Positions 8,442-16,902 of a DNA stretch of 64,000 nt are shown piece after piece. Source of the DNA: Bordetella sp. 02P26C-1 (GTDB taxonomy: Bacteria > Pseudomonadota > Gammaproteobacteria > Burkholderiales > Burkholderiaceae_B); contig NZ_WSJB01000021.1 of the NCBI RefSeq assembly GCF_009763255.1, positions 88,997-152,996 of the forward strand, written 5' to 3'. A program made the position numbers and the translations under genes. Position 1 is the first letter of the stretch; the number at the start of each line of letters is the position of its first letter. The notes under the pieces were generated by a model that saw only the letters and a program-made list of their open reading frames with translations, was not told where the DNA came from and did no database searches.

Positions 8442-8518
8442 GCGCCCGTAGCTCAGTTGGATAGAGTACTTGGCTACGAACCAAGGGGTCGTGGGTTCGA
8501 ATCCTGCCGGGCGCGCCA
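8442..8518 (+). tRNA. tRNA-Arg(ACG), copy 2
   Basis: 77 bases, identical to copy 1 at 5958-6034, with the same anticodon ACG and encoded CCA. It has its own promoter and its own terminator, so it appears functional rather than a remnant of an attachment site. Confidence 0.98.
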
Positions 8519-8529
8519 CTCAGTATTGC

Positions 8530-8565
8530 AAAAAATGGCACTTCTTTGGAAGTGCCATTTTTTTT
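8530..8565 (+). terminator. Terminator after tRNA-Arg copy 2
   Basis: A perfect long stem with core AAATGGCACTTC / GAAGTGCCATTT, loop TTTG, preceded by an A-run and followed by a T-run of eight. Confidence 0.92.
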
Positions 8566-8668
8566 CTGATGCGGATATCGATAGTCTCGCCGACATCGGC
8601 GCCGCTGATCCCGGTGCTGCCGCGCACCGTGTAGTCGTGCGGTCAGGGTTGACCGCGCACGGAGACGA

Positions 8669-9010
8669 TCACTCTTTTTTGCGGAAAACTCTCACGATCG
8701 TCATCAGGATTCCCGGGATAAAAAGCAGCACGCCCGGCACCCCCAACACCAATGCGGGGAACCAATGCCATCCCCATACTTTCCATGCGCCAAGAAAGGC
8801 GCCCACGCCCAAGGGAAAGGCAAACCGGCCCAACGCCAGCACGATTGCGCCGATAGCCCATCCTTTACCGAACTCGTATGAGATCCCTTCGTAACCCGCA
8901 ATCGCGACCGTGATCAGGTACCCAATCAGAACGACCAGGCCCACTACCCCTAGTAATAGCTTCACCTTGCTACTCGCACTCCACCGTATTGTGATTGCAT
9001 TTTGACACAT
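8669..9010 (-). CDS. Small membrane protein, unknown function
   Basis: A 113-residue hydrophobic protein with about three membrane segments: KLLLGVVGLVVLIGYLITVAI (near 18-38), WAIGAIVLALGRFAFPLGVG (near 50-70) and WFPALVLGVPGVLLFIPGIL (near 83-102), ending in a basic RVFRKKE tail. No family recognised. The start is uncertain: the ATG at 9010 has no clear SD, and a GTG at 8965 just before the first helix (VKLLLG) is an alternative. It lies downstream of the thiolase gene on the same strand but 36 bp away, so it might be read with it. Confidence 0.6.
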   Translation of the reverse strand: MCQNAITIRWSASSKVKLLLGVVGLVVLIGYLITVAIAGYEGISYEFGKGWAIGAIVLALGRFAFPLGVGAFLGAWKVWGWHWFPALVLGVPGVLLFIPGILMTIVRVFRKKE

Positions 9011-9045
9011 ATGTGGGTGGAAGGACGGTGGTGGGCGCGGGTGGG

Positions 9046-10242
9046 TTACAACGCCTCGAACACCCCGGCGGCTCCCATGCCTGTGCCGACGCACATGGTG
9101 ACCATGCCGTACTTGCCACCGGTGCGTCGCAGCCCATGTACTAGCGTGGCGGTGCGTATGGCTCCGCTGGCGCCGAGTGGGTGCCCTAGCGCGATGGCAC
9201 CGCCAAGAGGGTTGACCTTTTCAGGGTCTAGTCCCAGGTCGCGGATGACGGCAAGTGATTGCGCGGCAAAAGCCTCGTTCAGTTCGATCCAGCTCAGGTC
9301 GTCTTGCGAGATACCGCTCTGGGCTAGGGCTTTGGGGATTGCGAACTTGGGGCCTATTCCCATGATTTCCGGCGGAACACCCGCGACCGAGAATCCTACG
9401 AAACGTGCCAGCGGTGCGAGATTGAGTTCGCGTACGATGCGCTCGGACACCAGCACAATGGCTGCCGCGCCGTCGGACATCTGCGAGCTGTTGCCCGCCG
9501 TGACCGTGCCACGCGCGGCAAATGCCGGCCGAAGCTTGGCCAGCGCTTCGGCGCTGGTGTCGGGGCGTGGGCCTTCATCGCGATCGACCAGGCGTTCAAC
9601 CACACGCAGGGTGCCGTTTTCACCCGGCAGGTGGTGTTCCACCCGATAGGGGGTGATTTCCGCATCGAAATACCCGGCTGATATCGCGGCGCAGGCCTTT
9701 CGATGCGAGGCCAGCGCAAACGCGTCCTGATCCTCGCGCGAGACTTTCCATTGCGCGGCGACTTTCTCGCCAGTCAGGCCCATGCCGTAGGCCATGCCCA
9801 GATTGGCATCATCGGCAAAGATCGCGGGGTTGATCGCCACCTTGTTGCCCATGATTTGGGGCATGGCGCTCATGGACTCGGTGCCGGCGGCGATCATGAC
9901 GTCTGCCATGCCCAGTCGAATCCGCGCGGCGGCATCGGCCACGGCTTGCAAGCCGGATGCGCAGAAACGATTGAGGGTGACGCCGGGCACATTGTCGGGA
10001 AGGCCGGCTAACAACAAGCTCATGCGGGCGACATTCATGCCTTGCTCGGCCTCGGGCATGGCGCAGCCGGCGATCACGTCTTCGACCCGGGCAGGGTCCA
10101 GGGCGGGGACTTGCGCCAGCACGGCGCGTAGCGCGGCGGCCAGCATGTCGTCCGGGCGGGTGGTGGCGTAGACGCCGTTGCGCTTGCCCACGGGCAGTCG
10201 CGTGGCGGCGACGATAAAAGCATCCTGAATTGCGTGGCTCAT
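9046..10242 (-). CDS. fadA: Acetyl-CoA C-acyltransferase (3-ketoacyl-CoA thiolase)
   Basis: A 398-residue thiolase, which cleaves 3-ketoacyl-CoA with CoA in the last beta-oxidation step. Seen: nucleophilic Cys94 in LNRFCASGLQA, the GHPLGASGAIR signature with catalytic His, and the C-terminal MCVGTGMGAAG with the second active Cys. The start ATG at 10242 (MSHAIQDAFIVAATRLP) is the family N-terminus; the frame is open further upstream but the extension is not thiolase-like. It follows the FadN-like gene by 64 bp on the same strand, so the two form the beta-oxidation operon. The symbol is by function, not by close match to E. coli FadA. Confidence 0.93.
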   Translation of the reverse strand: MSHAIQDAFIVAATRLPVGKRNGVYATTRPDDMLAAALRAVLAQVPALDPARVEDVIAGCAMPEAEQGMNVARMSLLLAGLPDNVPGVTLNRFCASGLQAVADAAARIRLGMADVMIAAGTESMSAMPQIMGNKVAINPAIFADDANLGMAYGMGLTGEKVAAQWKVSREDQDAFALASHRKACAAISAGYFDAEITPYRVEHHLPGENGTLRVVERLVDRDEGPRPDTSAEALAKLRPAFAARGTVTAGNSSQMSDGAAAIVLVSERIVRELNLAPLARFVGFSVAGVPPEIMGIGPKFAIPKALAQSGISQDDLSWIELNEAFAAQSLAVIRDLGLDPEKVNPLGGAIALGHPLGASGAIRTATLVHGLRRTGGKYGMVTMCVGTGMGAAGVFEAL

Positions 10243-10306
10243 AGCGGACTCCAATCTTGTCTTGAACAAAGGCGGACGATGGCCGTGACGTGTCACGGGC
10301 TGTGCC

Positions 10307-12700
10307 TTAGTTACGCAGCGGTTTACCCGTTTTGAGGGTGTGTTCGATCCGAGCCTGTGTCTCGGGGGTACGCAGCAGCGCGACGAATTCCCGCCGTTCC
10401 ACAGCGAGCAGCCATTCCTCGTCCACGTGGGTGCCGGCATCGACTTCGCCGCCGCACAATGCGACCGCCGCGCTGCGGGCCACGCGGTAATCGTGCGCGC
10501 TGATCATGCCGCCTTCCCGCATGTTGACGAGCATCATTTCCAGATTGGCGATGCCCGTGCGGCCGGCGACAGGGATGTTGGTGACGGGCAACGGGGGCGC
10601 ATAGCCGGCGTCGGCCGCGGCACGGGCCTGGCGGATTGCCACCCACAACAACTCATCGGGATGGAACACCACCGGATCATGGGCTCGCGCGTACCCCATC
10701 TCGATCGCTTGCAAGGCGCTCTTGGAAACCTGCGCCGTCGCGATTTGCTGGAATACCGGCTGTATGAACGGGAAAACCTCGTTAGGCGTCGCCGTGTGGG
10801 CCGCCAATTCCGCCGCGCGCGCGGCCAGTGCCTTGCTGCCGCCCCCTGCTGGCACCAGGCCAACGCCGGCTTCGACCAGCCCGACATAGCTCTCCAACGC
10901 CAGCACACGATGGCTGCAATGCATGAGAAATTCGCATCCTCCCCCCAGCGCCATGCCTTGCACGGCGGCGACCGTGGGCACGCGCGCGCGCTGCAATGAC
11001 AACGAGGCACGCTGGAATTTCGCGACGGTGGCTTCGAGGACATCGAATTGTCCGGCGGCGCACGCTTGCACGACTTGCGACAGATTCGCACCCACCGCGA
11101 AGGGCGCCTCGTGCCAGATGACGAGCGCATCCAGATGGCGTTCGCTATGTTCGACCGCGTGCATGACACCGTCGAGCACTTCGTCGCCGATGGTATGCAT
11201 CTTCGATGTGAATGAAAGAATGCCTATGCCCGCGTCCACCTCGGGTAGATGCCACAGTCGTACGCCGGCGTTCTCCCACAGCGTGATGCCGCGGTCGCTC
11301 GCCGTCTCGCCGATCAGACGTTCTGGGAAAAGCTGCCGCTGGTACACGGCAAGAGACGGGCGAGGATGCTGCTTGCCATCGCGTGCGGAATACGATCCCG
11401 CCGCGTCATGTACACCGGAGCGATCAGCCGCCCGTACCCAATCGGGAAGCGGCGCATCGCTCATTGCCGTGCCGGCTGCGATGTCTTCGGCGATCGCATC
11501 CGCAATACCCTGCCAGCCGGCCGCTTGCCAAGTTTCAAAGGGTCCTTGCGCCCAACCGAATCCCCAACGCATGGCGAGATCCACATCGCGCGCGTTATCA
11601 GCAATGTGTTCAAGCTGCTTCGCGCTGTAGTGGAATATGTCGCGAAACAGGCTCCACAGGAACTGCGCCTGCGGATGGGTGCTGGCGCGCAGGGACGCAA
11701 AACGTTGAGCGGGATCGCGCTGCTTTAAGATCGCCTCGACCTCGTCGGCGACCGTACCGGCGGCAGGCCGATAGTCGCGCGCGGCGAGATCCAGGACCTG
11801 GATTTCTTTGCCTTGCTTGCGATAGACACCGATCCCGGTCTTTTGCCCCAAAGCGCCTTTCTCGATCAGGGCGTTCAACCACGCGGGCAGCTGAAAATAG
11901 CGGTGCCAGGGGTCATCGGGCAAATTGTCACGCAAGGTCGATACCACGTGTGCCAGCGTGTCCAAGCCCACCACGTCGGCCGTGCGATACGTCGCGCTTT
12001 TAGGGCGGCCGATTTTCGGGCCGGTTAAGGCATCCACCTCGTCAAAACCCAGTCCCCGACGTTCGGTGTGATGCATGGCGGCCAGGATAGCGAAGACGCC
12101 GATACGGTTTCCGATGAAGTTCGGCGTATCCTGCGCGCGGATGACGCCTTTGCCCAGCCGGCTTGTCAACCAACTTTCCAAATGATCCAGCACGACTGGC
12201 TCGGTATAGGGAGTCGCGATCAGTTCGACCAGACGCATATAGCGCGGGGGGTTGAAGAAATGTACGCCGCAGAAGCGGGTACGCAACGACTCCGGCAGCG
12301 ACTTGGCCAGCTCGCCGATGGACAGGCCCGAGGTATTGGACGCCAGAATCGCATCCGGCGACACGTGCGGCGCGATACGAGTGTAGAGCGCCGTCTTCCA
12401 GTCCATGCGCTCGGCAATCGCCTCGATCACCAGATCGCAGTTGCGCAACTGATCCAGATGGTCGTCGTAGTTCGCGGGGGTGATCAGGGCCAGACGCGAA
12501 GGGCTCGCCAGGGGGGCAGGCTCCAGTTTCTTCAGGCCCGCCAACGCTTTTTTGGCGATCCCGTCGCGATCGCCTTCCTTGGCCGTCAAGTCGAAGAGGG
12601 TGACGGCGATGCCAGCGTTGGCGAGATGAGCGGCGATCTGCGCGCCCATGACACCGGCTCCTAGGACGGCGGCGTGCTTGACGATAAATCTATTGTTCAA
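10307..12700 (-). CDS. Bifunctional 3-hydroxyacyl-CoA dehydrogenase / enoyl-CoA hydratase (FadN-like)
   Basis: A 797-residue enzyme with domain order dehydrogenase first, hydratase last, the reverse of E. coli FadB and the order found in FadN-type proteins. The NAD-binding Rossmann start is VLGAGVMGAQIAAHLANAG (residues 11-29), then SNTSGLSI and the HFFNPPRYMRLVELI dehydrogenase motif. The C-terminal crotonase part has AAVQGMALGGGCEFLMHC and ESYVGLVEAGVGLVPAGGG. It would hydrate and oxidise fatty acyl-CoA intermediates for the adjacent thiolase. TTG start is supported by GGAG 6 bases upstream. The 273 bp before the next gene carry no recognised gene. Confidence 0.93.
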   Translation of the reverse strand: MNNRFIVKHAAVLGAGVMGAQIAAHLANAGIAVTLFDLTAKEGDRDGIAKKALAGLKKLEPAPLASPSRLALITPANYDDHLDQLRNCDLVIEAIAERMDWKTALYTRIAPHVSPDAILASNTSGLSIGELAKSLPESLRTRFCGVHFFNPPRYMRLVELIATPYTEPVVLDHLESWLTSRLGKGVIRAQDTPNFIGNRIGVFAILAAMHHTERRGLGFDEVDALTGPKIGRPKSATYRTADVVGLDTLAHVVSTLRDNLPDDPWHRYFQLPAWLNALIEKGALGQKTGIGVYRKQGKEIQVLDLAARDYRPAAGTVADEVEAILKQRDPAQRFASLRASTHPQAQFLWSLFRDIFHYSAKQLEHIADNARDVDLAMRWGFGWAQGPFETWQAAGWQGIADAIAEDIAAGTAMSDAPLPDWVRAADRSGVHDAAGSYSARDGKQHPRPSLAVYQRQLFPERLIGETASDRGITLWENAGVRLWHLPEVDAGIGILSFTSKMHTIGDEVLDGVMHAVEHSERHLDALVIWHEAPFAVGANLSQVVQACAAGQFDVLEATVAKFQRASLSLQRARVPTVAAVQGMALGGGCEFLMHCSHRVLALESYVGLVEAGVGLVPAGGGSKALAARAAELAAHTATPNEVFPFIQPVFQQIATAQVSKSALQAIEMGYARAHDPVVFHPDELLWVAIRQARAAADAGYAPPLPVTNIPVAGRTGIANLEMMLVNMREGGMISAHDYRVARSAAVALCGGEVDAGTHVDEEWLLAVERREFVALLRTPETQARIEHTLKTGKPLRN

Positions 12701-12973
12701 AGCGGTCTCCTGTATCTGCGGCGTCGGGCCAGGTGTGGGCCGCTCGCATGCGTGCGTCTACCATGCGCGCGGAACAGGGGCGAGGTTTACTACCCCTGCG
12801 CGACCTGCCGGGTCGCTCGGCAACGGTTGCACCTGACCCATTCTACCGTTCGCGACCGACGCCCGTACGGGAGGCGATACCCAGCCCCACGGCGACGAGG
12901 ATTGCCGGAACCGCCGGTGTGTTGATGTTACTCAGCATTAGCGTGTTATCTCAAATTTCACTAAAGAAATCCC

Positions 12974-14755
12974 ATGCCTTTCTCAGTTTCCAACCTGACT
13001 CAGAACACCCACCGGCAGCTCGAGGGAGCGTCCTTGCCCTTCGGGCTGACCGAAGTGCGAGAGAAGCGCGTCTGCGTCAACCTTGCCGCCCATTTTCTGC
13101 AGGATGGCGAGAAACTCACGTTCACCGGATTTGATGGACCGCCGTCACCTTACTTGGAGATAGACACCGAGGCATCCTTCGAAAACCAAGGCCGTACTCT
13201 GTTAGCTTATCTAAGCTGGCATGTAGCCACGGCATTGATTAAGGATAAGAATTTAGAGATACAGAACCCGGCAGTCGTGACGGCAGCGCGCGAGGTGGCG
13301 GCGCAAATCGGCACGCCCGCGTTCCATGATCTGCTGGACGATGTCGTCGCCCGCGCTGGAATCAAAGTCCAGGGCGAACCCCGGCATGCCACGGAAGTCA
13401 TTGCGTTGGGCGAGGGGCGGGTCGAGATACGTCGTAGCATTCAGTGGGACAACGCGAGCGCTGATGGCACGGACTTGGGGAAGTTCAAAGCGCTGTGGGC
13501 GATGAATTGCGGCCTCAATGACAGCAATCCGGATCGCATCCAGCTGGCTGGGGGAGTAAGTCAGGCCGGCGTATTCATCCTCGACGATCCACATGGCTTG
13601 CGAGGTGACGCGCTTGCGTCCAAGCTCAAGGCTCCCACGTTGTTTTCGCAGTTCCTAGGTGCGTTTACCCAGGGGATTGCATACCGTCTCGATCAGGGTG
13701 GCCTGAAAAATATAGACGTACGTTTGGACTACGCGACCTATGTGGCGGAGCCGCAAGAGCAGGGCGAGGCGGCTGGCGCGTTGCAGTGGCGAGGATGGGT
13801 GGCATCGGGGGAGGCTCCAGAAGCGCACTTTACACTTCCGGCTTCCACAAATGTTCTGCCTTCGCCCGAAGCGGGCGCGCCGCAGCCCCTGGAGCTTCCC
13901 GAGAGAAGTGTGTTCTATCTGGCCAATAAGTTCGAGTTCGAATATAGCGCTGAGGGGCTGAGCGAGAAGCAAAAGCTGATAGAGGAAGATCAGCACGCGT
14001 TGACGGTGTTGCAATCCGAGGAGACCGCGGCCACAGTCAAATTTGTGGGAGAGTCGCTGGCCACCCGGTTGGAACAGATGTTCTCCGGCGATGATCGCGA
14101 GCTTTTCTTTGACAGGTATAAGGACAGCTTAAAGAGCTCGATGTTCAGCTATCCCATTCCCATAGAAAGGCCAGCTTCGTTTGACGCCTTCGTCGACATG
14201 CTGAGAACGCACGACGACCCCATAATCTTGCTGTCGATGATCTGGCCGGTGTTCATGGCGGGTCGAGGTGGAGATGGGGAGCCCATGATCGATGCCATAT
14301 ATGCTCACTTGATCGCACCGACAAAGGAGTACTGGCAGGATGAGGAGAAGGCGTCGCGGCCACTTAACCAGTACGCATTTGGGAACAGCAAGACCATTGA
14401 ATCGGAATTGTTTTCCACCAAGAGATTTCTCCCTTTTGTGAGAGACATCGACTACAAGCGGCCCAATGTCTATTACAGCAACAAGACAATGGGAAAGATG
14501 TGGGACAAGAGGCTGCCCTATGTGGCGGGCGTGTCGGGAATGGCCAATCTGACGTGCAAGGTGCTCGATGTGTTGAACCTGCACCCATTTTCGCCGCAGG
14601 GCAAGAAATTCTGTGGAGCCATGGCGGCGTTCATTGTGGGCAGTGGTATGCACTCGTACTACGAAGCGAATAAGGCGTTTAACTTTTATGCCCGGGTTCT
14701 GACGGCGTCGTCGACAATGGATGCGTACACCACGTTCTCTGATCGTATGGCGTGA
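12974..14755 (+). CDS. Unrecognised 593-residue protein
   Basis: I recognise no family. No signal peptide, lipobox or clear transmembrane helix is seen; the N-terminus is polar (MPFSVSNLTQNTHRQLEGAS). The middle is acidic and glutamate-rich (near residues 310-345, with a likely helical EGLSEKQKLIEEDQH segment). The C-terminal 120 residues are more conserved-looking, with aromatic stretches and a mildly hydrophobic Gly-rich segment ending GMHSYYEANKAFNFY. No strong SD precedes the ATG. The start region and parts of the gene have more A+T and rarer codons than its neighbours, hinting at transfer. It is a stand-alone gene; a secreted or contact-delivered effector is possible but unsupported. Confidence 0.75.
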   Translation: MPFSVSNLTQNTHRQLEGASLPFGLTEVREKRVCVNLAAHFLQDGEKLTFTGFDGPPSPYLEIDTEASFENQGRTLLAYLSWHVATALIKDKNLEIQNPAVVTAAREVAAQIGTPAFHDLLDDVVARAGIKVQGEPRHATEVIALGEGRVEIRRSIQWDNASADGTDLGKFKALWAMNCGLNDSNPDRIQLAGGVSQAGVFILDDPHGLRGDALASKLKAPTLFSQFLGAFTQGIAYRLDQGGLKNIDVRLDYATYVAEPQEQGEAAGALQWRGWVASGEAPEAHFTLPASTNVLPSPEAGAPQPLELPERSVFYLANKFEFEYSAEGLSEKQKLIEEDQHALTVLQSEETAATVKFVGESLATRLEQMFSGDDRELFFDRYKDSLKSSMFSYPIPIERPASFDAFVDMLRTHDDPIILLSMIWPVFMAGRGGDGEPMIDAIYAHLIAPTKEYWQDEEKASRPLNQYAFGNSKTIESELFSTKRFLPFVRDIDYKRPNVYYSNKTMGKMWDKRLPYVAGVSGMANLTCKVLDVLNLHPFSPQGKKFCGAMAAFIVGSGMHSYYEANKAFNFYARVLTASSTMDAYTTFSDRMA

Positions 14756-14969
14756 ACGGGCCGTTGCGGGCGATCTCTCGGCCTCCCGACGTGGGATAGC
14801 GGAATGGGGACGCTGCCTAAAACCGCGTTGGGAATTGGGTCGTCCAGGTAAAGATTCCGGCTTGGCGTTACAGTAGCCCGGTATCGCGTCGGATTCAGGC
14901 CGGCGCAGTTAATACCGAGGTTTCCATGTTAGATCGCATACCGGCAACACTTGCCAAAGGACGGGCACA

Positions 14970-15917
14970 ATGAGCGATACGCCCGCCGCCCACTGGAATC
15001 TAGATCAAATCGTCTCCGGCTTACGCGCCGCGCGCGTGGATTGGCGTGGCCCGCGCGGACGGCTGCGCGAGAATGCCGGCGATCGCGAATTCCCTTCACA
15101 GGAAAGTCTGCGAGCCATTTTGCGCCAATTGTGTGGCGCGTTGTTCCCGATGCGCTTGGGCCCCATCGATCTGCGCGCCGAAGTCGAGGACTTTTACGTT
15201 GGCCATACGATAGGCGCCGCCTTGGATGCGTTGCTGCATCAAGTCTGTCTGGAGTTGCACCACATGGGCAGGCTGGTGGGCGATGTCGAGCCGGACGAGG
15301 TGCTCCATACGCGCGCCGTGCAGATCGTGCGGCAGTTCGGCGCGGCCTTGCCCTCGGTGCGGCGGGCGTTGGATCTGGATGTGATGGCGGCCTATCAGGG
15401 AGACCCGGCCGCGCAAAGCGTGGACGAGGTGCTGCTGTGCTACCCGGGCGTAAGCGCGATGATCCATCATCGTCTGGCCAGCGTGCTGTATAAGCTGGGC
15501 GTTCCGATGCTCGCGCGTATCGTGGCCGAGATCGCGCACGCGGATACCGGTATCGATATTCACCCTGGCGCCACCATTGGCAAGAGCTTTTTCATCGACC
15601 ACGGCACGGGTGTGGTGATCGGCGAGACGGCGATCATTGGCGACCGTGTGCGGCTCTATCAGATGGTGACCTTGGGCGCGAAACGCTTCCCGCCCGGCGA
15701 GAATGGCGAGCTGAAAAAAGGGCTGCCGCGTCACCCGATCATCGAAGACGATGTGGTGATCTATTCGGGCGCAACCATTCTGGGCCGCGTGACGATCGGT
15801 CACGGTTCGGTGATCGGCGGTAATGTCTGGCTCACGCGCAGTGTGCCGCCTGGCAGCAACGTCACGCAGGCGAGTCTGGTTAACAACATGCCCAATTGCG
15901 GGCTCGGCAATCCGTGA
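14970..15917 (+). CDS. cysE: Serine O-acetyltransferase, EpsC/CysE type
   Basis: A 315-residue enzyme that acetylates L-serine with acetyl-CoA to O-acetylserine, the cysteine precursor. An N-terminal helical SAT domain (about 1-180) precedes a left-handed beta-helix of hexapeptide repeats from about 190: IDIHPGATIGKSFFIDHGTGVVIGETAIIGD, with the catalytic Asp-His pair in IDHGTG, and a later VIYSGATILGRVTIG. The length and SAT domain match the EpsC form. AAAGGA lies 8 bases before ATG. The stop overlaps the GTG start of the sirtuin gene (GTGA), indicating translational coupling. Confidence 0.93.
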   Translation: MSDTPAAHWNLDQIVSGLRAARVDWRGPRGRLRENAGDREFPSQESLRAILRQLCGALFPMRLGPIDLRAEVEDFYVGHTIGAALDALLHQVCLELHHMGRLVGDVEPDEVLHTRAVQIVRQFGAALPSVRRALDLDVMAAYQGDPAAQSVDEVLLCYPGVSAMIHHRLASVLYKLGVPMLARIVAEIAHADTGIDIHPGATIGKSFFIDHGTGVVIGETAIIGDRVRLYQMVTLGAKRFPPGENGELKKGLPRHPIIEDDVVIYSGATILGRVTIGHGSVIGGNVWLTRSVPPGSNVTQASLVNNMPNCGLGNP

Positions 15918-16762
15918 CAGCGGCCGCGTCGGATCTGCAAGCGCTGGGGCAATTCATCGACGGGCACGAGCGGCTGTTCGTGCTGACCGGTGCTGGCTGC
16001 AGCATCGGGTCGGGGATACCGACCTATCGCGATGAGAACGGTCACTGGACCCGTAGCCCGCCCATCGACTATCAGCCCTTTATGAGTCACGCGTCGATGC
16101 GGGCGCGATACTGGGCGCGCAGTATGGTGGGGTGGCGCCGCTTTGGCTATGCGCATCCGAACGCGGCACATCGCGCGCTGGCATTGCTCGAACAGCAGGG
16201 CAAGGTGGAGCTGTTGTTGACGCAAAACGTCGACGGCCTGCACCAGGCCGCCGGCAGCCGCCGGGTCATCGATCTGCATGGACGCTTAGACGAGGTGCGT
16301 TGTATGCGTTGCGACTGGCGTCAGTCGCGCGGTGAGTGGCAGGCCACTCTGGACGCGCGCAATCCGGCGTGGATAGAGCTGGACGCCGCGGATGCGCCCG
16401 ATGGCGATGCCGATCTGGAAGGCGTGGACTTTTCACAGTTCGATGTGCCGGATTGTCCGGTCTGTGGCGGCATCGTCAAGCCGGACGTGGTGTTTTTCGG
16501 GGAAGTGATTCCCCCCGAACGCGGCGAGCGCGCACGCGAGGCCCTGCGAAACGCTGATGCAATGCTGGTGGTTGGCTCGTCGCTAATGGTGCATTCGGGC
16601 TACCGCTACGTGCGTAGCGCCTTTGAGAACGGCATGCCGATCGCGGCGCTCAATCTGGGCCGCACGCGAGCGGACGCCATGTTCCAGCTGAAGGTGACCG
16701 CCCCCTGCGCCGAGGCACTAGATCAACTGTATGGACCTTTTGAAACTGCGGCTGCGAGTTGA
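15914..16762 (+). CDS. Sir2-family NAD-dependent protein deacylase
   Basis: About 282 residues. The Sir2 signatures are complete: VLTGAGCSIGSGIPTYRDENG (NAD pocket), LLTQNVDGLHQAAGS, catalytic His in VIDLHGRLDEVRC, and a four-Cys zinc site formed by RCMRCDW and the later CPVCGG pair, then KPDVVFFGE and VVGSSLMVHSG. It removes acyl groups from protein lysines using NAD. The start is taken as GTG at 15914, overlapping the cysE stop; a TTG at 15896 is possible. Coupling to cysE suggests control of acetyl-CoA or cysteine metabolism, but that is inference. Confidence 0.93.
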   Translation: MTAAASDLQALGQFIDGHERLFVLTGAGCSIGSGIPTYRDENGHWTRSPPIDYQPFMSHASMRARYWARSMVGWRRFGYAHPNAAHRALALLEQQGKVELLLTQNVDGLHQAAGSRRVIDLHGRLDEVRCMRCDWRQSRGEWQATLDARNPAWIELDAADAPDGDADLEGVDFSQFDVPDCPVCGGIVKPDVVFFGEVIPPERGERAREALRNADAMLVVGSSLMVHSGYRYVRSAFENGMPIAALNLGRTRADAMFQLKVTAPCAEALDQLYGPFETAAAS

Positions 16763-16823
16763 CCCGGCATGGTTGTGCTGAGCAGTTCGCATCGCGGATT
16801 TGTAAGGCATTGAAATCGCTGAA

Positions 16824-16879
16824 GGTTGTCCTAATGACCCCAGGCTTTCCAGAGGGTTGTCCACAGAAACTGGGGATAA
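16824..16879. other. DnaA-box-like motifs in a convergent intergenic gap
   Basis: GGTTGTCC occurs at 16824-16831 and 16855-16862. The second copy continues into TTGTCCACA (16857-16865), one mismatch from the DnaA consensus, and 5 bp later an inverted TGGGGATAA (16871-16879; reverse TTATCCCCA, one mismatch). The gap lies between the convergent sirtuin and phosphatase genes. Function unproven. Confidence 0.3.
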
Positions 16880-16902
16880 CCCTGAGGGCTCGCCGGCCTT
16901 GC

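Noticed and set aside
5958..8518. Integrative element inserted at tRNA-Arg
   Set aside because: No integrase gene, no mobility genes, and both tRNA copies are complete with their own promoter and terminator; kept only as an observation about direct repeats.
8669..9094. Long 141-residue form of the small membrane protein
   Set aside because: The first 28 residues overlap the end of the thiolase gene in another frame and are basic and low-complexity; an internal start is more likely.
16824..16879. Chromosomal replication origin
   Set aside because: Only two imperfect DnaA-like boxes; no dnaA, dnaN, gyrB or AT-rich unwinding element nearby.
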